Assembly: GCA_002839125.1 (NCBI GenBank)
Contig: PGXI01000052.1
Span: 1 to 10,043 of the forward strand
From: Tenericutes bacterium HGW-Tenericutes-5
GTDB taxonomy: Bacteria > Bacillota_I > Bacilli_A > Izemoplasmatales > Hujiaoplasmataceae
Direction of reading: 5' to 3'
Length of the DNA: 10,043 nucleotides
A program made the position numbers and the translations under genes. Within the stretch, counting starts at the first letter, position 1. Each line of letters starts with the position of its first letter. Below are positions 1 through 5,150 of this stretch, one piece after another. Under the pieces are notes generated by a model. The model ran no database searches and was not told where the DNA came from. It saw nothing but the letters and a program-made list of their open reading frames with translations.

Positions 1-409
1 TTAAAAGTCCTGGACCAAATGCCATTCTGATTGCATTCAAGTCATTGATAAACAATGCCATTAATCCACCGGATTTTTTTTCTGAATAGTATGTTTGACT
101 TAGTTTCTCTGCATGAGCAAACATTTTGTTTCGCAAATCAAAGTCAATACGCCAAGATGTACCAAAGATAAAAATACGCCATAAAAATCTACCAGCCACA
201 ATAATTAAGCCGTAGATTACAATGTCTTTAATAAATACAACAACATCTTCCTTAGCTAGAGTTTCTAATTCCAAGCCATCAATGATTGTTCCGATGATAT
301 TAGGGATTTCTAATTGGACGAAATCCACTACTACCAAAGCGGCTAAACCAATGAGGAATAATATGCCATATTTTAAATAGTATTTGTTTATATGTTTGCC
401 AAATAACAT
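1..409 (-). CDS. ABC exporter half-transporter, N-terminal part (cut by window edge)
   Basis: The N-terminal 136 codons of an exporter-type ABC protein with the membrane domain fused to an ATPase; the ATPase half lies outside the window. The start is ATG at 409, with GGAGGAGA (414-421, minus strand) just upstream. Two hydrophobic segments are visible, at about residues 15-30 (GILFLIGLAALVVVDF) and 58-70 (IVIYGLIIVAGRF). The early IPNIIGTIIDGL stretch, the DLRNKMFAHAEKLS coupling-helix region, and the later INDLNAIRMAFGPG are typical of the YheI/BmrC/MdlA-like branch of heterodimeric multidrug exporters. By family it would sit in the cytoplasmic membrane and pair with a second half-transporter, probably encoded further left. 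It follows degV by 55 bases and has no clear promoter of its own, so it may depend on read-through past the weak terminator. The substrate cannot be told from this fragment. Confidence 0.85.
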   Translation of the reverse strand, partial: MLFGKHINKYYLKYGILFLIGLAALVVVDFVQLEIPNIIGTIIDGLELETLAKEDVVVFIKDIVIYGLIIVAGRFLWRIFIFGTSWRIDFDLRNKMFAHAEKLSQTYYSEKKSGGLMALFINDLNAIRMAFGPGLL

Positions 410-430
410 TATGTCTCCTCCAAAATCCTT

Positions 431-464
431 CAAAAAATAAACTTCTTATCGAAGGATAAGAAAT
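431..464 (-). terminator. Weak Rho-independent terminator after degV
   Basis: On the minus strand, an 8-bp perfect stem TTCTTATC / GATAAGAA with a CTTC loop can extend by one G-U and one A-U pair. It begins one base after the degV stop codon and is followed by TTTATTTTTT. The stem is A+T-rich and probably leaky, so it may attenuate rather than block transcription into the ABC gene, whose ribosome binding site begins about ten bases beyond the T-rich tail. Confidence 0.45.
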
Positions 465-1313
465 TTACTTCAAAATATATAAAACCCCAATTGTTCCTTT
501 TCCACAGTGACTAGAAATTACACATCCTGCCGGTGTTTCATAGAGATTTTTTATATTGATTTCATCATTTATTCTTGTTTTTATATATTCGCTAGATATA
601 TCCGCTAATGAATGAGTTATCATCATGAACTCATCATCAATTTCATCTTTTTCTTGAAATACTTCATTAAGCATCAAATCAATACCGTTTTTGATTGTTC
701 CTCTTCCTTTTTTACCAACGGCCATTACACCATCTCTAACTTTAATAATTGGTTTTATTCTTAACATTCCACCAAATAAGGCAGATAATGCATTAAGTCT
801 TCCGCCTTTATATAAATACTCCAAAGTATCAATAACAAACTGTGATCTTACTTTTGGGACAATTTTCTCAACTTCTTCTTTAATTTCCTTTGCAGACAAA
901 CCTTGTTCAGCCATTCTAGCTGCTTTTAAAACTAAAAGTCCAGTTCCTGATGAGAGGTTTAAAGAATCAACTAAATAGATATCATCACTCTCTAAAGTCT
1001 GTTTAGCTACATTAGCACTTGTAAAAGTTGCGGAAAACTTAGAACCAATACCCATATAAATTATTTCACAACCTAAATCAAGATACTTTTGAAAAACTTC
1101 CACAAAAGCTCCCGGTGACGGTGCTGCAGTTTTTGGTAGAACTTTTTTTGATGAAACTAGCTCATACATTTGTTCTACGTTTAAATTAACTCCATCTAAA
1201 TAAGAATCTTCATTGAAATTGACATACAAAGGGACAATTTCAATATCGTTTTTTAAAATAAGTTCTTTCGATAAATCGCAGGTACTATCCGAAATAATTT
1301 TTACTTTTTTCAT
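465..1313 (-). CDS. DegV family fatty-acid-binding protein
   Basis: A 282-residue DegV-fold protein, the usual length for the family. Members bind a long-chain acyl group; the FakB members present fatty acids to the kinase FakA for phosphorylation and entry into phospholipid synthesis. Visible landmarks are the N-terminal IISDSTCDL (residues 6-14), the KTAAPSPGAF segment (61-70) that usually contacts the ligand carboxylate, GSKFSATFTSA (90-100), DTLEYLYKGGRL (162-173), the IKPII strand (186-190) and the C-terminal SSHCGKGTIGVLYI. An in-frame GTG at 1322 would add three residues, but that GTG is part of the Shine-Dalgarno sequence AGAGGTGG; the ATG at 1313 sits correctly behind it and is chosen. 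The gene has its own promoter, divergent from the fumarase operon. Family assignment is firm. A role as FakB specifically is inference, since no fakA is in view. Confidence 0.93.
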   Translation of the reverse strand: MKKVKIISDSTCDLSKELILKNDIEIVPLYVNFNEDSYLDGVNLNVEQMYELVSSKKVLPKTAAPSPGAFVEVFQKYLDLGCEIIYMGIGSKFSATFTSANVAKQTLESDDIYLVDSLNLSSGTGLLVLKAARMAEQGLSAKEIKEEVEKIVPKVRSQFVIDTLEYLYKGGRLNALSALFGGMLRIKPIIKVRDGVMAVGKKGRGTIKNGIDLMLNEVFQEKDEIDDEFMMITHSLADISSEYIKTRINDEINIKNLYETPAGCVISSHCGKGTIGVLYILK

Positions 1314-1331
1314 CTTTTCCACCTCTTAAAA

Positions 1332-1360
1332 ATTATAACCAAAATTAGTTGATTTGTAAA
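1332..1360 (-). promoter_or_regulatory. Sigma-A-type promoter of degV
   Basis: On the minus strand, TTTACA (1360-1355), a 17-base spacer and TATAAT (1337-1332), nineteen bases before the degV start codon. The -35 box lies in a 14-base dyad, ATTTGT-AA-ACAAAT (1352-1365), which could be an operator, although such A+T-rich dyads also arise by chance. Confidence 0.75.
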
Positions 1361-1384
1361 CAAATTTTAAAATTAAAATCACTG

Positions 1385-1412
1385 TTTAAAACTCATTCTA
1401 AAATGATATAAT
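1385..1412 (+). promoter_or_regulatory. Sigma-A-type promoter of the fumarase operon
   Basis: TTTAAA (1385-1390, four of six matches to TTGACA), a 16-base spacer, then TATAAT (1407-1412) carrying the upstream TG of an extended -10 (TGATATAAT). The expected transcription start near 1419 gives a leader of only about 14 bases, with the ribosome binding site GAGGTGG (1422-1428) almost at its 5' end. That leaves no room for a riboswitch or attenuator. Confidence 0.75.
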
Positions 1413-1432
1413 AGCAAATATGAGGTGGGAAG

Positions 1433-2305
1433 ATGTATAAAGTAGAAAGAAAAGATGTTATCGAAAACGTAAAAAGAATGATGTTATACTCTGTACAGAC
1501 CTTGCATAAGGAAGTTATCGATGCCTTTGAAAAAGCAAGCGATGAAGAGAATAATCCTCTAGCCAAAAGCATTCTTGATAAAATTTTAGAAAATCACGAA
1601 ATCGCCAATTCTAAAGATATTCCTCTATGCCAAGATACCGGTATAGTAGTATGCTTTTTAGAAATTGGTCGTGAATTAGTCTTTGATTATGACTTAGAAG
1701 AAGCTATCAATGTAGGAGTATCTCAAGCTTATATTGACGGATATTTAAGAAAATCAATTGTTAGACATCCATTAAATAGAATCAACACTATGGATAATAC
1801 TCCAGCAGTAATTCATCACCAGTTTATTCCAGGTAATAAGTTAATTATTCATATCGCTCCAAAAGGTGGCGGTAGTGAAAATATGTCAACCTTAAGAATG
1901 TTATCTCCTTCTGAAGGAAGAGACGGTGTAATAAACTTTGTATTGGAAACAATTAAAAATGCCGGTGGTAGAGCTTGCCCTCCGTTAATTGTTGGTGTGG
2001 GTATCGGTGGTAATTTTGAAAAGTGTGCTTGGTTAGCTAAAAAAGCTATTCTTCGTCCCCTTGATGATGTTACCGAAAATGAAATTGATCGCAACCTAGA
2101 AATTGAACTTATGGATAAAATCAACAAACTTGATGTTGGACCAATGGGTTTAGGTGGGAATACGACTTGTATCGGAGTTAAAGTAAACTCCTATCCATGC
2201 CACATTGCATCACTACCGGTTGCAGTTAACTTACAATGCCATAGTGCAAGAAAAGATGAGGTGATTCTCGTTGGAAAAGAAATTAACAACACCAATAACC
2301 GATGA
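1433..2305 (+). CDS. Fumarate hydratase class I, alpha subunit
   Basis: The iron-sulfur subunit of a two-subunit class I fumarase, which interconverts fumarate and (S)-malate in the cytosol. It is 290 residues long, normal for the separate alpha subunit. The three cysteines expected to hold the [4Fe-4S] cluster are visible: Cys66 in PLCQDTG, Cys198 in GGNFEKCAWLAKKA and Cys246 in GGNTTCIGV. KGGGSEN (144-150) and the GVGIGGNFE loop (188-196) are also characteristic. The start is ATG at 1433, behind GAGGTGG. The gene overlaps the beta subunit gene by 35 bases, so the two should be translationally coupled. The closest alternative is the alpha subunit of L(+)-tartrate dehydratase, a member of the same family that sequence reading alone cannot fully exclude. 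The cluster of this enzyme type is oxygen-sensitive, which fits an anaerobic or microaerobic host. No other TCA-cycle gene is in the window. Confidence 0.93.
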   Translation: MYKVERKDVIENVKRMMLYSVQTLHKEVIDAFEKASDEENNPLAKSILDKILENHEIANSKDIPLCQDTGIVVCFLEIGRELVFDYDLEEAINVGVSQAYIDGYLRKSIVRHPLNRINTMDNTPAVIHHQFIPGNKLIIHIAPKGGGSENMSTLRMLSPSEGRDGVINFVLETIKNAGGRACPPLIVGVGIGGNFEKCAWLAKKAILRPLDDVTENEIDRNLEIELMDKINKLDVGPMGLGGNTTCIGVKVNSYPCHIASLPVAVNLQCHSARKDEVILVGKEINNTNNR

Positions 2306-2792
2306 TCAAATCAAAGATTTAAAAATCGGTGATGAAGTATTAATAACCGGTTATATTTTCACAGCTAGAGACTCAGCTCACAAACTAATGGTTGAAGCCA
2401 TTCAAAATAACGAAGAACTTCCTTTTGATATAAAGAATCAAATCATATATTATGTTGGCCCAACCCCTGCAAAACCCAATCAAGTTATCGGTTCTTGCGG
2501 ACCTACTTCAGCTTATAGGATGGATAAATATAGTCCATACCTAATGGAGAAAGGCTTAAAAGTAATGATTGGCAAAGGCGATCGTTCGATTGAGTTTAAT
2601 GATGTGGTAAAGAAATATAAAGGAATGTATCTCTTGGCTATCGGCGGTATTGGCGCTAAACTGTCACAATGTGTAGTTGAAAATGAATTAATCGCTTATC
2701 CAGAATTACAATCAGAAGCAATCAGAAAACTTAAAGTTATTGATTTCCCCGCAATAGTCGCAATTGATTGTAACGGCAATTCAATCTATTAA
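2271..2792 (+). CDS. Fumarate hydratase class I, beta subunit
   Basis: The C-terminal subunit of the class I fumarase, 173 residues, the normal size for the split form. Family marks are LTTPITDDQI near the start, GYIFTARDSAHK (27-38), the glycine-rich GSCGPTSAYRMD (74-85), IGKGDRS (100-106), GGIGAKLSQC (125-134) and the closing LKVIDFPAIVAID. The start is TTG at 2271, inside the alpha gene. No nearby in-frame ATG would preserve LTTPIT, and GAGGTG (2258-2263) lies seven bases upstream, so a rare TTG start is well supported. With the alpha subunit it forms the active site around the iron-sulfur cluster. The gene ends six bases before a strong terminator, so the operon has two genes. Confidence 0.92.
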   Translation: MEKKLTTPITDDQIKDLKIGDEVLITGYIFTARDSAHKLMVEAIQNNEELPFDIKNQIIYYVGPTPAKPNQVIGSCGPTSAYRMDKYSPYLMEKGLKVMIGKGDRSIEFNDVVKKYKGMYLLAIGGIGAKLSQCVVENELIAYPELQSEAIRKLKVIDFPAIVAIDCNGNSIY

Positions 2793-2797
2793 AAACT

Positions 2798-2824
2798 AAA
2801 GGCTTATTTTTAAGCCTTTTTTTT
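2798..2824 (+). terminator. Rho-independent terminator of the fumarase operon
   Basis: A 9-bp perfect stem AAAGGCTTA / TAAGCCTTT with a TTTT loop (2807-2810) runs into a T tract ending at 2824. It starts six bases after the fumarase beta stop codon. Confidence 0.9.
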
Positions 2825-2827
2825 CGC

Positions 2828-2857
2828 AAAAAAAGTGGCTTTATTTGAAAGCCACTT
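2828..2857 (-). terminator. Rho-independent terminator of hpf
   Basis: On the minus strand, AAGTGGCTTT pairs with AAAGCCACTT (10 bp, 5-base loop) and is followed by a run of seven T (2834-2828) that overlaps the base of the stem. It lies eight bases after the hpf stop. With the terminator at 2798-2824 it insulates two convergent units. Confidence 0.9.
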
Positions 2858-2865
2858 AAATTTAT

Positions 2866-3402
2866 TTATTCGGTTTCGATAAGTCCGTATTTTCCATCAT
2901 CTCTTAAATACAAAATTGAAGTTTCTTTATCCTCGTTCTTGTAAATGAAGAAGTCATGCCCTAATAATTCCATTTGCGTTAAAGCTTCTTCGAGTGATAA
3001 AATTTCCAAAGTAATTCTTTTTTTCTTAACAGGAGATATTAATTCTTTTTCTAATTCGTCTAAGTCAAAATCATCAGAGGCAAACGTGTCTCTTAACCCT
3101 ACTTTTTCTTGTAAAGACCGGTTCATCTTGTGTTTGTTCTTCCTTAGTTGTGCTTCCAACTTATCCACTGCCTTATCTATCGCAGCGTATAAATCGCGGT
3201 CTGATACTTCAGCTCTTAGAGTCAAGAACTTGATTGGGATCGTAATTTCTACCTTGGTACCATCGCGATAAATCTTACAAACTACATAAGCTTCTAATTC
3301 TTCAGTAAAGATTTTATCAATCTTATGAAGTTTCTTCTCAATGTAGTTTCTAATCGCATCGGTAATCACAAATCCTGATTTGCCAACAATATCTAGTTTC
3401 AT
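2866..3402 (-). CDS. hpf: Long-form ribosome hibernation promoting factor
   Basis: A 178-residue long-type Hpf, which joins two 70S ribosomes into an inactive 100S dimer under starvation or stress. The N-terminal ribosome-binding domain covers about residues 1-95, opening with MKLDIVGKSGFVITDAI and containing ITIPIKFLTLRAEVSDRDLYAAIDKAVDKLEAQLRK. A linker follows, and the dimerising C-terminal domain (about 125-178) carries EEALTQMELLGHDFFIYKN and ends in YLRDDGKYGLIE, a family signature. The start is ATG at 3402 behind AGGAGTGA (3414-3407, minus strand). It has its own promoter and terminator, but lies downstream of comFA and a comFC-like gene as in many Firmicutes. In those genomes secA and prfB often come next; here a convergent fumarase operon does instead. 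Confidence 0.96.
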   Translation of the reverse strand: MKLDIVGKSGFVITDAIRNYIEKKLHKIDKIFTEELEAYVVCKIYRDGTKVEITIPIKFLTLRAEVSDRDLYAAIDKAVDKLEAQLRKNKHKMNRSLQEKVGLRDTFASDDFDLDELEKELISPVKKKRITLEILSLEEALTQMELLGHDFFIYKNEDKETSILYLRDDGKYGLIETE

Positions 3403-3430
3403 AAAATCACTCCTTTTTTTATTTATTTGA

Positions 3431-3476
3431 CCACCTTTATTATAGCACTGATAAATTGTTAAGTAAATAAAGGTGG
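3431..3476. repeat. 11-bp inverted repeat spanning the hpf promoter
   Basis: The arms CCACCTTTATT (3431-3441) and AATAAAGGTGG (3466-3476) are perfect complements around a 24-base centre. The arms overlap the outer edges of the -10 and -35 boxes, so the repeat brackets the promoter. On the plus strand it is followed by CTTTTTT, giving a large-loop terminator shape, but no plus-strand gene lies upstream. Operator, antisense terminator or chance cannot be separated here. Confidence 0.6.
3439..3467 (-). promoter_or_regulatory. Promoter of hpf
   Basis: On the minus strand, TTTACT (3467-3462), a 17-base spacer and TATAAT (3444-3439) with an extended TGC immediately before the -10. The spacing to the hpf start leaves a leader of about 30 bases. 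It looks like a housekeeping sigma-A promoter; I see no clear alternative-sigma signature. Confidence 0.72.
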
Positions 3477-3481
3477 CTTTT

Positions 3482-3871
3482 TTATTCTAAAAATTTCCAA
3501 TTCATAATATCTAGGTATTGAAGAGAGAAAAAACAAATTCTTTTAAACGGACTTATTAAAGGCCAGTAATCAGCCATTTCCTTTATCAAAAAGTAATCTA
3601 TCATTAAAAATAACTCATATTTTTCAAAGTCTTTTTTTAGTTGTTTGTAAATGATCTTAAGATTTCGCTCTAAATAGTTTCTTTGAACTAGATTCAAAGG
3701 TAAATCATACAAATAAATATAACAAATTTCACCTCCATCTATCGGAATAAATTCTTTGTTAATTTCTGCTTTGTATTTAAGTTTGCATGAGGGGCATTTT
3801 TCAGGAAAATAAAACAAGAATGAAAAACTATTATTAGTGTTAAAGTATTCTTCACAGATTTTACATTTCAT
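3482..3871 (-). CDS. Short zinc-finger protein in the comFC position (reduced ComFC?)
   Basis: A 129-residue protein with two Cys pairs, Cys3-x-x-Cys6 and Cys26-x-x-Cys29, that resemble the N-terminal zinc finger of ComFC. ICYIYLYDLPLNLVQRNYLERNLKIIYKQLKKDFEKYELFLMID (49-92) faintly recalls the start of the ComFC phosphoribosyltransferase-like domain. The rest of that domain is absent: ComFC is usually over 200 residues and has an acidic VDDV-type PRPP loop, and none is seen here. Its ATG overlaps the comFA stop (ATGA), and hpf follows, matching the Firmicutes comFA-comFC-hpf order. I infer a degenerate or shortened ComFC whose usual role in single-stranded DNA uptake may be lost or altered. 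It ends in a normal TAA, and I did not find the missing domain in the bases before hpf. An unrelated small zinc protein remains possible. Confidence 0.6.
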   Translation of the reverse strand: MKCKICEEYFNTNNSFSFLFYFPEKCPSCKLKYKAEINKEFIPIDGGEICYIYLYDLPLNLVQRNYLERNLKIIYKQLKKDFEKYELFLMIDYFLIKEMADYWPLISPFKRICFFSLQYLDIMNWKFLE

Positions 3872-5067
3872 TTCTTTTTATTGAACTCCACAATTTTTCT
3901 TCTTGCTTTTACCATTGCATCACTTTTCTCTTTTGAAAGAAATAACACAATTGCTTCATCTCCACTTCTGCCAACTCTACCGGCGATTTGAATAAGCGTT
4001 GCTTCATTATAAACCTTATTTGCTGCTTCGATAACTATTACATTTACATTATGAAAAGTTACGCCACGCTCAAGGATTGTGGTAGAAATAAGAACTTTAA
4101 ATTTACCTCTTTCAAAATCTTTTAAAACGGATGCTTTGTATTTTATTTCACTAGTAATCAAATCACAGTTAATATTAAGTCCAGTTAAATACTCTTTAAA
4201 AACCTTCCCCATTTTAATAGAAGGTAAATAAACTATCATACTTTTAGTAGTCTCATTCAAGGATTTGATAGTTTCTATAATCCGAATGTCCTGATAACTA
4301 TCAGCTTGAACAAATATCGGTACAGCCAAATCTTGATTATGAAATCTTCTTGGAATCATATGAAATGCCAAGTAATTTTCTTCTATTAACTTTTTATATT
4401 TTAAACTAACCGTAGCACTCATGTAAATGAACAGTGATTTTTCATTACTAGATTTCTTTACAAGCCTTTCTAAAAAAAGATTGTCTACAAAGGGAAAAGC
4501 ATCTACTTCATCTATTATCATTAAATCAAACTCTTGATAGAATCTAATCAATTGTTGCGGCGTAAGGATAATCAAATCAAATGCTTCATCAAAACGAACC
4601 CCTCCATATAAAGAACATACTTTAGTATATGGTAAATATGACTGAATTCTTAAAGCTACTTGCTTAATTATTTCTACTCTGGGAATGACAAACGCTATTC
4701 TATTACCTTTATTTAAAGCTTCTACTATTACTTCTAACACCATTTCTGTCTTTCCAGCCCCACATACTGCCTGCAAAAAAGAATCCTTACCATTAGAATA
4801 ATTCTCAACCAAAAAGTTACTTCCAGTTTTTTGAAGATCACTCAAATCAAAACCGAGATTCAGTTCATGCTTTTTCTGACTTGTTTTTCTAATTCTTCTA
4901 ATTAAATACATTGAACTATTAACTTCCTTATACAAAAAGCAATCCAAGCAATATTCAACTCCTCGAAAATCCTTTTTGGTATTATAACCATCACAGCGGT
5001 TACAATGACCTTTATCTACTGCTTTAATACCAAAATCACAAAAATAATTGCTAATTCTTTCAATCAT
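3868..5067 (-). CDS. comFA: ComFA, DNA-uptake ATPase/helicase
   Basis: A DEAD-like superfamily 2 helicase that drives transport of single-stranded DNA into the cell during natural transformation. It has 399 residues, somewhat shorter than the roughly 460 of Bacillus ComFA, mainly at the N-terminus. A four-Cys zinc finger comes first (Cys22-x-x-Cys25 and Cys40-x-x-Cys43), then Walker A AVCGAGKTE (100-108), PRVE (129-132), LTPQQL (168-173), the DEVD box (186-189), SAT (217-219), STTILERGVTF (328-338) and the arginine-finger motif QIAGRVGR (360-367). All helicase motifs look intact. The start is ATG at 5067 with a weak ribosome binding site, GGTGATGGT. The leuS terminator lies upstream, so it needs its own promoter; a TATTAT at 5088-5083 (minus strand) is the best -10 but lacks a good -35. 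No comGA, comEA or comEC is in the window, so competence cannot be claimed. Confidence 0.93.
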   Translation of the reverse strand: MIERISNYFCDFGIKAVDKGHCNRCDGYNTKKDFRGVEYCLDCFLYKEVNSSMYLIRRIRKTSQKKHELNLGFDLSDLQKTGSNFLVENYSNGKDSFLQAVCGAGKTEMVLEVIVEALNKGNRIAFVIPRVEIIKQVALRIQSYLPYTKVCSLYGGVRFDEAFDLIILTPQQLIRFYQEFDLMIIDEVDAFPFVDNLFLERLVKKSSNEKSLFIYMSATVSLKYKKLIEENYLAFHMIPRRFHNQDLAVPIFVQADSYQDIRIIETIKSLNETTKSMIVYLPSIKMGKVFKEYLTGLNINCDLITSEIKYKASVLKDFERGKFKVLISTTILERGVTFHNVNVIVIEAANKVYNEATLIQIAGRVGRSGDEAIVLFLSKEKSDAMVKARRKIVEFNKKK

Positions 5068-5119
5068 ACCATCACCGAAAAAATAATACTTTAAACTGAT
5101 AATATTTCTTTAAATAAAG

Positions 5120-5150
5120 AAAAAAATAATCCTCAAAATGAGGATTATTT
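5120..5150 (-). terminator. Rho-independent terminator of leuS, containing its stop codon
   Basis: On the minus strand, AAATAATCCTCA pairs with TGAGGATTATTT (12 bp, 3-base loop), with a run of seven T at its 3' side. The leuS stop codon TAA (5147-5145) is part of the ascending arm, so the gene has essentially no 3' untranslated region before the hairpin. Confidence 0.88.

Noticed and set aside
691..978. Open frames on the opposite strand or another frame of degV, fumarase alpha, hpf, leuS and the DUF1189-like gene (for example 691-978, 1849-2127, 2945-3271, 6423-6665, 7119-7370, 7925-8152, 8371-8553)
   Set aside because: All lie inside well-identified genes, lack plausible ribosome binding sites, and encode low-complexity products with no recognisable domain.
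3412..3440. CtsR-like half site GGTCAAA just downstream of the hpf promoter (minus strand)
   Set aside because: Only one heptad matches; neither the following nor the preceding heptad at the required spacing resembles GGTCAAA, so a CtsR operator is not supported.
5068..5119. A promoter for comFA, or a ComK-type box, between leuS and comFA
   Set aside because: A TATTAT is present but no credible -35 and no clear AAAA-N5-TTTT pairs at the right spacing; too weak to list as a feature.
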